DNA of 64,000 nt from Streptococcus cristatus (GTDB lineage Bacteria > Bacillota > Bacilli > Lactobacillales > Streptococcaceae), in contig NZ_RJPS01000001.1 in the NCBI RefSeq assembly GCF_003943505.1, forward strand, positions 274,640-338,639, given 5' to 3'. Position 1 is the stretch's first letter. Every line of letters begins with the position of its first letter. Positions 56,161 through 64,000 of the stretch are shown here, piece after piece. The notes under the pieces were generated by a model. The model was not told the origin of the DNA. It ran no database searches and worked only from the letters and a program-made list of their open reading frames with translations. Position numbers and translations under genes: made by a program.

Positions 56161-56687
56161 AACTCCTCCTCTATTGGCTCTTCTATCATTGAAAAGACGA
56201 CCCTATTAACCGTTCACAATGCCTCTTCGCTGAATGCTGCTATTCTCTTTTCTATACCATTCATACTGGGGGTAACATCCAGCGATTGTATGCACCATGA
56301 AACTTGTCATGCTAATATAACTTTATTCCAGTATATCATATTTTGAACTGCCTTAGCTTGAAAGCACACAAGCAAAAAGGCACGAACTCTCGTCCGTGCC
56401 CACAAAACCAACTATATATGACTATTTTTGTTTCACTTGTTCAGCCAAAAATAACTTCATCCGAACTCCTTTCCAATCTTGGTCTTCTGTTTTTCTAGAA
56501 CCGTCCAAATAGCAGCCAGCTCAACTTTCTAGATAAAAGTCTATCACATTGCTACTGCATCTTCTCTGATTGTAACATATAATCAGGGAAAGGAAAACTG
56601 CTGCTGAATAGATAAGTAAGTAAAAGACAAGCTAGATAGCGAGCTAACTAACAAAACATGATAAAATCTATTTTTTAAAATAGCAAA
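56161..56687. other. Non-coding region upstream of the tandem family
   Basis: Contains the presumed leftward promoter of the tandem cluster. Minus-strand 56520-56430 encodes short protein-like pieces in two frames (ELAAIWTVLEKQKTKIGKEF, then MKLFLAEQVKQK after GGAG), which look like the end of a decayed gene. No intact gene is seen. Confidence 0.4.
56374..56400 (-). terminator. Hairpin terminator downstream of the decayed remnant
   Basis: Stem GGCACG (56379-56384) / CGTGCC (56395-56400) with TTTTT on the minus strand. Confidence 0.5.
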
Positions 56688-56708
56688 AAACCTCCTAGAA
56701 GGGAGGTT
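56685..56708 (-). terminator. Sorbitol operon terminator
   Basis: Stem AACCTCC / GGAGGTT with a 6-nt loop and six Ts on the minus strand, about 58 nt past the srlB stop. Confidence 0.75.
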
Positions 56709-56765
56709 GTGCCTAGTTTTAGACTTTTATTTTTCTAAATTGCTTGATTTGAAATTTTATTATGG

Positions 56766-57137
56766 TCAAGCAGTTTCGAAAATCTGAATGGTAGAGCTCT
56801 TTTCAATTACTACTGCTTGGTTTGCTGCAACATGGAGAGTGCCCGGCAGGCTGCCCTCTTTTGAACCATCAAAAGAAATCGTGATATGGCCCAGTCCAGT
56901 TAAATTTTTTTCTACTACATTTCCTACGGCAGTAATCGAATATTCCTGACTATCTACGACTAGCTTTCCACCTTCTAGTATTGCACCTAGAAGATTTTTG
57001 TTATCGATTTTAAAACAATACTCTGCTAAGTCTTCCGGAGCTTCTTCTCCAAACAAAATGAGCATATTGGCATCTTGAATCATATTCTGAGCTTCAGGCC
57101 CCACTTGAATTACTTTAGCTTCAAAAATTTTCTTCAT
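56766..57137 (-). CDS. srlB: PTS glucitol/sorbitol transporter subunit IIA
   Basis: 123 residues of the glucitol IIA family. The conserved histidine is in GLGHITISFDG (about residues 81-91), the likely phosphoryl acceptor from HPr. Strand-rich, no membrane segment. Last gene of the srl operon. Letter naming of sorbitol PTS genes varies between species (srlB/pttA). Confidence 0.9.
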   Translation of the reverse strand: MKKIFEAKVIQVGPEAQNMIQDANMLILFGEEAPEDLAEYCFKIDNKNLLGAILEGGKLVVDSQEYSITAVGNVVEKNLTGLGHITISFDGSKEGSLPGTLHVAANQAVVIEKSSTIQIFETA

Positions 57138-57235
57138 CTAATTCCTATTCATCCTTTCTCAAATCTGTCATAAACTTATGCTTATAGATAAGTTTAACAT
57201 AATAGTTGCTATGTTTACGTGCATCTATCAAAGGT

Positions 57236-58216
57236 CTACTGATAAAGACCAATACTAGCTATCCAAGCTACTAGCACCCGCGGAACACCATTGAGGAAGC
57301 GTGAATAAAGCACAGACGGGACACCAACCTCAACTGTTTCAGACTTGGCTTCAGATAGACCGAGTGCTACAGGAATGAAATCACAACCGTTTTGAGTGTT
57401 GATAGCAAATATAGCTGGCAGAGCCATTTGGGGCGGAATATTCCCTTTGCCGATTTCAACTCCAATTAAGGTTCCAATAATCTGACTGATAACAGCTCCA
57501 GGGCCTAACAAAGGAGATAGGAATGGCAAGGAACAGATAAAGCCAATCAAAATGAGTCCCCAGATGTTCCCTGCTAGGGGAACCATTAATTTTGCCAGCC
57601 AATTTCCAACACCGGAACCTTGAATAACCCCAATCAGCAAGGAAACAAAGGCCATGAAAGGAATGATTGTGTTGAGCATTGTTTGGATGGCTTCACGAGC
57701 AGCCTGGTTGAAAGTCGCAACGACCTTCCCAGCGCCCATCCCAATTCGTGCTACAATACTTGTTTCAGCTTTTTGCTCTGTAATTTTTTTAGTAGTATCG
57801 TAAGTTGGCTTTTCTGTTACCACAGTTGTCTCTTTTTCATCTTCATTAGCAGCAGAAATTTGATTAAGGCCAACTGCTGACACATAGATTTCCTCAGTGA
57901 TATATTGAGCTAGAGGGCCACTTTTCCCTGTAGCGACGATATTGATTGTAGGGATCCCCTTTTTAGGATAAATACCGCAGCGAAGAGTACCGCCACAATC
58001 CACGATTGCTAAAGCAATTTCCTCATCAGGGATAGAAGTTTTAAACCCGTTAACAGCTTCCATACCGGTCAAATCAGCAATTTTATCTACAATATCTGGC
58101 TTTTCTCCGCCGCCAGTGATATAGATAAATTTGTGCTTAGCCTCACTAGGTGTAATGACCAAAGGTCCTCCGAAGCCGCCATTTCCTTTAACAACTTTTA
58201 TACTCTTATATGACAT
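57236..58216 (-). CDS. srlE: PTS glucitol/sorbitol transporter subunit IIBC
   Basis: 326 residues from ATG 58216; a TTG 24 nt upstream is less likely. The IIB domain (about 1-120) has the phosphorylation cysteine in [17 protein letters not shown] (C74; C80 second). The membrane part (about 165-326) starts near [20 protein letters not shown] and has several spans ([17 protein letters not shown]). It phosphorylates sorbitol during uptake together with SrlA and SrlB. Confidence 0.92.
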   Translation of the reverse strand: MSYKSIKVVKGNGGFGGPLVITPSEAKHKFIYITGGGEKPDIVDKIADLTGMEAVNGFKTSIPDEEIALAIVDCGGTLRCGIYPKKGIPTINIVATGKSGPLAQYITEEIYVSAVGLNQISAANEDEKETTVVTEKPTYDTTKKITEQKAETSIVARIGMGAGKVVATFNQAAREAIQTMLNTIIPFMAFVSLLIGVIQGSGVGNWLAKLMVPLAGNIWGLILIGFICSLPFLSPLLGPGAVISQIIGTLIGVEIGKGNIPPQMALPAIFAINTQNGCDFIPVALGLSEAKSETVEVGVPSVLYSRFLNGVPRVLVAWIASIGLYQ

Positions 58217-58232
58217 AATTTCACTCTTTCTA

Positions 58233-58775
58233 TCAATCAAATGTTTTACTCAAGGTAACACCTTGCTGTTTTGCTACATAAGCAGTTGTAAAATCGGTCA
58301 CCCAACCGCCTACAAAGTTCATGACAAGCCCAACAAGCATGTAACGAATGGCTAAGTCCATTTGACTTAAACCTAAAGTTTGAATTCCTGTTGCAATTCC
58401 CATCCATACAAACAATTCCCCAGGATTGATATGCGGAAATACACCATTTGAAGTGTGGCAGAACTGCATCTGAGCTGCTACAAAACTAGGTTTATAATAT
58501 TCTGGTAAGAAACGTCCCATACTGATTGCCATCGGATTCCCCAGCATAAAGGCTGAAATGAAAGGTAAAATCATATACCGGCTAACAGGATTTTTGGCAG
58601 AAATCTTAGCCAGGGAATTGACCTTCTCTTCTCCCAAGAAAGCGATAAGTGTATTCATTGCAATCAATAGCATTAAGACAAGCGGTACAATATTTGTCAT
58701 CCAGCTAATAAAGGTTTCTCCACCTAATTGGAAGAGTTTCATAAAACTCTCTGCAAAATTTGTAATGTGATTCAT
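58233..58775 (-). CDS. srlA: PTS glucitol/sorbitol transporter subunit IIC
   Basis: 180 residues with about four hydrophobic segments; the family block [18 protein letters not shown] is near residues 79-96. Forms the sorbitol channel with the membrane part of SrlE. The start overlaps the gutM stop by 4 nt. Confidence 0.92.
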   Translation of the reverse strand: MNHITNFAESFMKLFQLGGETFISWMTNIVPLVLMLLIAMNTLIAFLGEEKVNSLAKISAKNPVSRYMILPFISAFMLGNPMAISMGRFLPEYYKPSFVAAQMQFCHTSNGVFPHINPGELFVWMGIATGIQTLGLSQMDLAIRYMLVGLVMNFVGGWVTDFTTAYVAKQQGVTLSKTFD

Positions 58776-59269
58776 AAGGAACTCCCTTTCTTATTTTTTT
58801 TAAATAACTGTTTAATAGATAATTGTAAGTAATTCGCATAAAAGCCGAATCCCAGAAAAGAATCAGATGAACTTGTCTCTTTCTCAATACCTGCCTCATG
58901 CCAAAGATAGACTTTTCTAGCATCTTCTATGGCTGATTGCATCAACTTATTTTCTTTTCTCACAAGAGGATTATACTTGTCAAAATAATGGATGTCTTCT
59001 CCAACATAATCGTCCATATTTTGAAAACGTGCTAAGATTGTGACTCCTTGCATTTTGCTAGCTTTAAGAACCCGACCGTTTTCATCAACCGCGAACATGA
59101 CAATCGTACCGGATTTGATTCTTCCGGACTCCCTGCCAATCGCTACGCGCCCCAGTTTTCGGAGCATCGTATAGGTCTTATTGAAGTCTTTAAGTTGCTG
59201 CCAGCCGAGGAACATTTGAAATACATAAGCTGCCATGACAAATACAGCGAAAATTATTAGCGAACTCAT
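58772..59269 (-). CDS. gutM: GutM-family operon activator protein
   Basis: 165 residues: one N-terminal hydrophobic segment (about 4-22), then GRVAIGRESGRIKSGTIVMF, typical of GutM/SrlM. In enterics and S. mutans GutM is a positive co-regulator of sorbitol genes. Here it lies between gutR and srlA with a 1-nt overlap upstream and a 4-nt overlap downstream. The membrane anchor suggests it senses the transporter; that is inference. Confidence 0.85.
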   Translation of the reverse strand: MSSLIIFAVFVMAAYVFQMFLGWQQLKDFNKTYTMLRKLGRVAIGRESGRIKSGTIVMFAVDENGRVLKASKMQGVTILARFQNMDDYVGEDIHYFDKYNPLVRKENKLMQSAIEDARKVYLWHEAGIEKETSSSDSFLGFGFYANYLQLSIKQLFKKNKKGSSL

Positions 59270-61134
59270 TAAAATACTCCTTTACTCTTAGAAAATGATA
59301 GAAACTCTGTCTCTGTTTCTACAGCCCTCAATGCTTCTTTTAGAGAAGGCTCTCCTGCAATTCGAAAAATATCGTCATACAATTCCAGCAATTCACTTTC
59401 CATTTTTCTTTCAATTTCTGAGGGAATGGCGACTAGAAAGATAAATTCAATCCATTCATCTTCTTTTTGATAAGGCTCTTCTAGTTTTCCGAACATTAAA
59501 ATAGTCTTTGCATAACCCTGGTTAATTGTATGGGGGAAGGCAATTCCTCCACCAAAAATGGTTGATTGCTTTTTCTCCCTATCAATTATCCGATTTCTAA
59601 ACCCTTCATCAATCATCTGAAGCTTCTCTAACTCTGCAACCATATTTAGCAAGTATTGCTGATAGGTTTTTTGGGGGCTCAACCGAAGAAAGCGTAAGCT
59701 GACTGTTTCTAGATTTTTTTGATGAAAAGCATTGGCCCTCTGCCATTCTTCCTGCAGCCATTGATCATCAAAAAGATGATTAACTTGAATGACTGGAGAT
59801 TTGGAATTTTTATATTTCAGAGGCACCGTCGTAAAAATTGCAAAATATTCCTGGTTCAGCTCTACATTAAAATCCTCTTCAGAATGTTGGGTAATGTCTA
59901 TATCATTTCCAAGGACTCGCCTGAGTTGCTGAATAATCATCGCAGCAGTTCCTCTTCCTGTTGTGCAAACTACAGCTATCTGCTTGCGAGAACCCTTAAC
60001 AGCAGAATTTTGCTTTCTTAAAATCATTTCAAAATACAAAGCCAGATATCCGATTTCAGATAATTCCAATTCAGAACCAAAAATTACAGATAGTTCTTCT
60101 CCAGCTATTTTTGCCATTTCAAAAGCAAAAGGATATTGAGTTTGAACCTCGCCATGAAATATATCATTAGCTTGCACATGGAAAATCAGTCGATTGATTA
60201 AGGGGCCTAGATGAGATTTGATTTCTTCAAATAATTCTTCATCATCAAAGTGAACCAACATTGTTTCTTTGACTTTCTTGACAATCCCTTGAAAAATGTT
60301 TGAAAGCTGTTCAGATTGATAAGACGGCTTGCTTAAAGTGTCAATAAAACGGACATTAAACGGAAAACACAAAAAGTCTATCTCAAACTGACTGAGGGAA
60401 ATCTTATAAGTCATCTCAATATGATAGATTAATTTCTCAGCCAAATGTGTCTCTGTTAAATCATTCCTATAGTAAGGAATAGGACAATTCAACACTCTAG
60501 ATGTATGAATACGCTCCACCATAATTGAAATGGTCTTTCGAAGGAGTTCCTGTGTTTCTTTAGGGATTTTATAGTCCTGAACTAGCGTCTCCAGAAAAGA
60601 AGATGTTGCCTCAGTGAGTGTCCTTCCTTCAAAGTAAGGAGCCACTTGGTGAATATAGAGCAAGCGCAAATTCAGCTCGCTCCCCAAGACCTCCAGCCCA
60701 CGGTTGGGCTTTCCTGAAATAGTGATAGAGTAACTCTCTGCCAAAGATTTTACTTGTTTTAAATCCTTATTAAGGGTACTTCTACTAACACCTACTTCCT
60801 CAGCCAAGTCGTCAATAAGAAGAGGGGAGGTTGACTCAATTAAACGTTTTAGCAAATAGGCAATTCTTTTACTGGAAGAATTGAAGTCACTCTCCTGTTT
60901 TAAACTACCAGATAAAATCCTTTCCAACTCTGTATAGTCATACACTTCTAACATTAACTGATCATCTTGTGCGATAATCTGGATATTAGGAGCCAAAACA
61001 TCATTTAATTGTTGGATACTCTTTTGCAAGGTTTGCAAGCTAATATCCAGTTCTGAGCGCATATCTACCAAGGAATAAGTTGGCTGCGAGACCATTTTAT
61101 CTAAAATATTATACCACCGATTTACTAAGGTCAA
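59269..61134 (-). CDS. gutR: PRD-containing transcriptional activator GutR
   Basis: 621 residues in BglG/LicR-type order. N-terminal HTH domains (about 15-45 and DLAEEVGVSRSTLNKDLKQ near 102-120) are followed by two PRDs with conserved His residues (about 180-400). A EIIB-like domain carries CTTGRGTAAMI (about 401), and a C-terminal EIIA-like domain carries AFPHTIN (about 545). PTS-dependent phosphorylation of these residues is known for the class and would link activity to sorbitol supply. Second gene of the srl operon, so it may be autoregulated. Confidence 0.9.
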   Translation of the reverse strand: MTLVNRWYNILDKMVSQPTYSLVDMRSELDISLQTLQKSIQQLNDVLAPNIQIIAQDDQLMLEVYDYTELERILSGSLKQESDFNSSSKRIAYLLKRLIESTSPLLIDDLAEEVGVSRSTLNKDLKQVKSLAESYSITISGKPNRGLEVLGSELNLRLLYIHQVAPYFEGRTLTEATSSFLETLVQDYKIPKETQELLRKTISIMVERIHTSRVLNCPIPYYRNDLTETHLAEKLIYHIEMTYKISLSQFEIDFLCFPFNVRFIDTLSKPSYQSEQLSNIFQGIVKKVKETMLVHFDDEELFEEIKSHLGPLINRLIFHVQANDIFHGEVQTQYPFAFEMAKIAGEELSVIFGSELELSEIGYLALYFEMILRKQNSAVKGSRKQIAVVCTTGRGTAAMIIQQLRRVLGNDIDITQHSEEDFNVELNQEYFAIFTTVPLKYKNSKSPVIQVNHLFDDQWLQEEWQRANAFHQKNLETVSLRFLRLSPQKTYQQYLLNMVAELEKLQMIDEGFRNRIIDREKKQSTIFGGGIAFPHTINQGYAKTILMFGKLEEPYQKEDEWIEFIFLVAIPSEIERKMESELLELYDDIFRIAGEPSLKEALRAVETETEFLSFSKSKGVF

Positions 61135-61157
61135 CTCTCTTCCCTACCTTCATTGTT

Positions 61158-61958
61158 TTAACCGCGAGTTTTACCTCCGGCAATATTTGTAGTGACACCT
61201 GTTATATAGCTAGAACGGTCTGAAATATAGAACGCTACAAGATCAGCTACTTCCCGTAGTTTCCCACTCCGTCCCAATGGAGTCGTTGAAGTTGAAGCAT
61301 AACCAGCTCGAATATCTTCTACCGTCTTTCCACGAGTATAAGCAAGAGCTTCCTCATAAGAAAGAGTTCGAAGTCCCGTAGCTTCCATAATTCCTGGAGC
61401 AATTCCAACCACACGTACACCATGTTTACCAAGCTCTTTCGCCCATGAACGAGTGTAACTATAGACTGCCGCTTTCGTTGCAGCATAGGCACTTTGTCCT
61501 TCAGAACCTTCCAAGCCTGCTTCTGAAGCCATGTTCACAATTACACCTTTTCCGTTTTGAACCAGAATCCGGCCTACTGCCTGACTAACCAAATACAGAC
61601 CTTTTTGGTTAATCATTGTTACTTTTTCAAACGTTTCATCGTCTAACTCGTAAGGACCTTTAGGATTTTCTGCATCAATTAATAATCTAGGAACATTAAT
61701 CCCTGCATTATTGACTACCGCATCAATATTGCCAAATCTTTCAACTATTTTGGCAACACCCTCTTCTACTTCAGAGCGAGAAGTTACATCAACTTTTACA
61801 AATAATAGATTCGGGTGACGTAAATCGTTGTCGCTAAGATCAAAATTCGCTACATTGACTCCTAATTCCAACAATTCTTCGACGATTGCCTCACCAATCC
61901 CAGATGACGCACCCGTCACAAGAACTGTTTTGCCTTTAATGTCTAACCAATCATTCAT
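61158..61958 (-). CDS. srlD: Sorbitol-6-phosphate 2-dehydrogenase
   Basis: 266 residues from ATG 61958 with GAGAGG 7 nt upstream. SDR family: cofactor motif VTGASSGIGEA (about 14-24), NNAGIN (about 84) and catalytic SAYAATKAA (Tyr/Lys about 157-161). It oxidises sorbitol-6-phosphate to fructose-6-phosphate, the substrate interconverted by the adjacent pgi product. First gene of the srl operon. Confidence 0.92.
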   Translation of the reverse strand: MNDWLDIKGKTVLVTGASSGIGEAIVEELLELGVNVANFDLSDNDLRHPNLLFVKVDVTSRSEVEEGVAKIVERFGNIDAVVNNAGINVPRLLIDAENPKGPYELDDETFEKVTMINQKGLYLVSQAVGRILVQNGKGVIVNMASEAGLEGSEGQSAYAATKAAVYSYTRSWAKELGKHGVRVVGIAPGIMEATGLRTLSYEEALAYTRGKTVEDIRAGYASTSTTPLGRSGKLREVADLVAFYISDRSSYITGVTTNIAGGKTRG

Positions 61959-61990
61959 TTTGATACCTCTCAAATTTTATTTACAAGGCA

Positions 61991-62008
61991 ATTATACAGC
62001 GCTTTCAT
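61991..62008 (-). promoter_or_regulatory. srl operon -10 with cre-like site
   Basis: Leftward TATAAT at 61996-61991, overlapped by ATGAAAGCGCTGTATA (62008-61993), a cre with one mismatch. Fits catabolite repression of sorbitol use. The -35 is weak, as expected for an activator-dependent promoter. Confidence 0.6.
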
Positions 62009-62074
62009 AAAAGAATTAAGACACTCTTTTTTACACTGTTCAAAAAAATAATAAACTAATTAAGAGGCTTGTAC

Positions 62075-62112
62075 TAAAAAATCCACAAGAAATGAACCTG
62101 TGGATCTTTTTA
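62075..62112. terminator. Terminator after pgi
   Basis: Stem ATCCACA / TGTGGAT with A- and T-runs on the two sides, about 30 nt past the pgi stop. It separates pgi from the srl operon. Confidence 0.75.
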
Positions 62113-62142
62113 TATCCTGAATGAACTCAAAGCATATGAGAA

Positions 62143-63492
62143 TCAAAGGCGTGCATTCAACTCAGCACCCAGCTCTTCAAAGCCTGGTTTCCCAAGAAGA
62201 GCAAACATGTTTTTCTTATAAGCCTCAACTCCAGGCTGATCAAATGGATTGATACCATTCAGGTAGCCAGAAAGAGCAATAGCTAACTCAAAGAAGTAAA
62301 TAGTATAGCCCAAAGTGAACTCATCTTGCTCAGGCAGGGTCACAAACATATTTGGCACTCCGCCGTCTGTGTGAGCTAACAGCACTCCATCTGTTGCTTT
62401 CTTATTGACAAAGTCAACATCTTTTCCTTGCAGATAGCCAAGGCCATCCAAGTCTTCTGCTAATTCAGGAATCAACACATTTTTGCGAGGCTTATCTACA
62501 CGAATAACTGTTTCAAAGAGGATACGAGTTCCTTCTTGAATAAATTGCCCCAAAGAGTGCAGATCTGTTGAGAAGTTGGCTGAAGTTGGGTAGATACCTT
62601 TTTGGTCTTTACCTTCTGACTCACCAGCCAGTTGCTTCCACCATTCTGAGAAGTATTGCAAAGATGGTTCGTAGTTAGCTAGAACTTCTGTCAGATAACC
62701 TTTACGGTACAAGATATTGCGTACAACTGCATATTGATATGCTTCATTTTCAGCCAACTTATCAGAAGCATAAGCCTTGCGAGCAGCATTTGCTCCTTCC
62801 ATCAACTTGCTGATATCAGCCCCTGCAGCTGCGATTGGCAAGAGTCCCACTGCTGTCAATACTGTAAAACGACCACCAACACTATCAGGCACTACAAAAG
62901 TATCCCAGCCATTAGCATCTGCTTCAACCTTAACTGCACCTTTAGCGCGGTCTGTAGTTGCATAAATCCGTTTATTTGCTTCTTCCTGACCATACTTCTT
63001 AGCCAAGAGTTCTTTGAAGACACGGAAAGCAATAGCAGGCTCTGTAGTTGTTCCTGACTTAGAAATAACGTTGACAGAGAAATCTTTGTCTGATACATAA
63101 TCTACCAAATCAGCCAAATAGCTTGAAGAGATAGAATTACCAGCATAGAGGATTTGAGGTGCCTTACGTTCTTCCTTGCTTTGTAGATTTACAAAAGAAT
63201 TATTCAAGAAATCAATCGCTGCACGTGCCCCTAAATAAGATCCTCCAATACCGATGACAATTAACACTTCACTATCAGATTGGATTTTAGCAGCCGCCTT
63301 TTGAATACGAGCAAATTCATCTTTATCATATTCTTCAGGCAAATTCAACCAGCCTGTCATTTCTGCTCCAGGACCTGTTCCGTTTCGTAGAGCATTATCT
63401 GCTGCAGTCACTTGAGGCTGCATATAATCTAATTCATGTGGTGCTACAAACTTATCCAGTACCTTTGAATAGTCAAATTTAATATGTGTCAT
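62143..63492 (-). CDS. pgi: Glucose-6-phosphate isomerase
   Basis: 449 residues, the usual Gram-positive length. Signature blocks: [18 protein letters not shown] (about 79-96), [15 protein letters not shown] (about 140-154), [14 protein letters not shown] (about 199-212) and a C-terminal [12 protein letters not shown]. It interconverts glucose-6-P and fructose-6-P. GGAGG precedes the ATG. Adjacent to the srl operon, as in S. mutans (recalled). Confidence 0.97.
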   Translation of the reverse strand: MTHIKFDYSKVLDKFVAPHELDYMQPQVTAADNALRNGTGPGAEMTGWLNLPEEYDKDEFARIQKAAAKIQSDSEVLIVIGIGGSYLGARAAIDFLNNSFVNLQSKEERKAPQILYAGNSISSSYLADLVDYVSDKDFSVNVISKSGTTTEPAIAFRVFKELLAKKYGQEEANKRIYATTDRAKGAVKVEADANGWDTFVVPDSVGGRFTVLTAVGLLPIAAAGADISKLMEGANAARKAYASDKLAENEAYQYAVVRNILYRKGYLTEVLANYEPSLQYFSEWWKQLAGESEGKDQKGIYPTSANFSTDLHSLGQFIQEGTRILFETVIRVDKPRKNVLIPELAEDLDGLGYLQGKDVDFVNKKATDGVLLAHTDGGVPNMFVTLPEQDEFTLGYTIYFFELAIALSGYLNGINPFDQPGVEAYKKNMFALLGKPGFEELGAELNARL

Positions 63493-63520
63493 GTTTATCC
63501 TCCAATTGTTCTTTTCTTTT

Positions 63521-63578
63521 ATGATAACGCTTTAAGAAAAAATAAGCAAGTACTTTTACTGTTTTAAAACGTTTACAT
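63521..63578 (-). promoter_or_regulatory. pgi promoter with upstream cre-like sequence
   Basis: Leftward TTGCTT (63549-63544) and TATCAT (63526-63521) with a 17-bp spacer. Just upstream, 63563-63578 TTTAAAACGTTTACAT fits cre with one mismatch. Confidence 0.6.
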
Positions 63579-63814
63579 TTTTTATTCTATACTATTTTTC
63601 CAAATAAGCTAACCCTAGGACATAACTGAGAGCAATCGTTTGCGCAAGTCAACAAATTTTAGGCCTATTGAGAAGAACAATTTTGATTGACAAGAAAACC
63701 AATATGCTTCTTAAGATTGGATGTCAGCTGAATTCATTTCAGGTCCGTTCAAACTAGATTCACTGCTCCAATATTCATCTACACCTTTTAGGCTTGATTC
63801 ATCAAGAGCAATAG

Positions 63815-63891
63815 AAAAGAGCACACAGTTCAAATCGCTTAGGGCTGCTGGATTCCTCCCCTGACCCGCTTCACGCAGAACTGTTGCTCCA
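63815..63891 (-). ncRNA. ffs: Small SRP RNA (4.5S/scRNA)
   Basis: Reading leftward from 63891, terminal stem GAGCAACAGTTC pairs with GAACTGTGTGCTC. The apical part contains the SRP signature GGGTCAGGGGAGGAATCCAG followed by CAGCCCTAAGC, the Ffh-binding loop. A T-run follows. About 77 nt, typical of the short streptococcal form; lies downstream of tadA as expected. Confidence 0.9.
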
Positions 63892-63897
63892 TTAATT

Positions 63898-63903
63898 AGT
63901 ATA
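63898..63903 (-). promoter_or_regulatory. SRP RNA -10 box
   Basis: TATACT read leftward (63903-63898), 7 nt before the RNA 5' end. The -35 is not distinct. Confidence 0.6.
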
Positions 63904-63933
63904 ACACAAACTTTCTTTTTTGGCTAATTTTCT

Positions 63934-64000
63934 TTACTTTTTCCTGCGATTTCTGAAAAAGTTCTGCATAATCGCCGCACATTCTTCTTCTAAAAGGCCA
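63934..64000 (-). CDS. tadA: tRNA-specific adenosine deaminase, C-terminal fragment
   Basis: Only the last 22 codons lie in the window: GLLEEECAAIMQNFFRNRRKK-like ending at TAA 63936-63934 (first residues cut by the edge). The pattern matches the basic C-terminal helix of TadA, which makes inosine at tRNA-Arg position 34, and the gene is normally next to the SRP RNA gene. Called from a short fragment plus context. Confidence 0.65.
   Translation of the reverse strand, partial: GLLEEECAAIMQNFFRNRRKK

Overview
The window is a chromosomal segment of a viridans-group Streptococcus, most like the Sanguinis/Mitis groups. The main reasons are a pneumococcal-type N-glycan degradation cluster, the dut-phosphatase-radA-carbonic anhydrase order, rarA followed by 6S RNA and tRNA-Lys, a patA/patB efflux pair, a pgi-srlD-gutR-gutM-srlAEB block and tadA next to the small SRP RNA gene. 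Nothing in the text fixes the species.

Layout. 1-3151: ABC importer (binding lipoprotein, cut by the window edge, and two permeases) for N-glycan-derived oligosaccharides. 3319-15621: matching catabolic genes GH20, ROK kinase, GH38, GH125, divergent GH92 and GH29, then a zinc alcohol dehydrogenase. GH92 carries one in-frame stop. 16392-18283: five-gene Gls24/AmaP/CsbD/GlsB envelope-stress operon, including a 57-residue gene that is easily missed, divergent from an Mga-like regulator (18564-20045). 20212-21833: amino-acid-type ABC permease and ATPase without a binding protein. 21936-30608: housekeeping genes (beta-carbonic anhydrase, AIM24 protein, radA with an apparent AUC start, phosphatase, dut, Nudix, glutamine amidotransferase, rsmE, prmA, GNAT, Nudix, DUF3013). 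30696-32302: rarA, 6S RNA, tRNA-Lys(CTT).

32292-38694 is an eroded island built up at tRNA-Lys. It has four copies of tRNA-3'-end-like junctions, including a 27-bp perfect repeat at its outer limits, a truncated integrase, a second, slightly altered tRNA-Lys, an IS-like pair of inverted repeats, and membrane-protein cargo (DUF308, a frameshifted AI-2E transporter, a membrane protein with a possible papain-like domain, LtrA). 38824-40841: groESL under CIRCE. 41134-44620: patB/patA. 44778-46727: gpsA, galU. 46826-48802: secreted C69 dipeptidase resembling AbpB, with a perfect cre over its -35 box. 49241-52382: rhomboid, 5-formyl-THF cyclo-ligase and the acetyl-pathway diaminopimelate genes.

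52506-56160 holds a tandem family of single-pass membrane proteins of unknown function: three intact genes and one decayed copy. They share a basic N-terminal motif and two extracytoplasmic domains with a glycine-rich repeat pattern. This is the least explained gene set here. 56766-63492: sorbitol PTS operon followed upstream by pgi. 63815-64000: small SRP RNA and the 3' end of tadA.

Functionally the window combines host-glycan and sorbitol scavenging under likely CcpA control, stress and envelope functions, and a recombination hotspot at tRNA-Lys.
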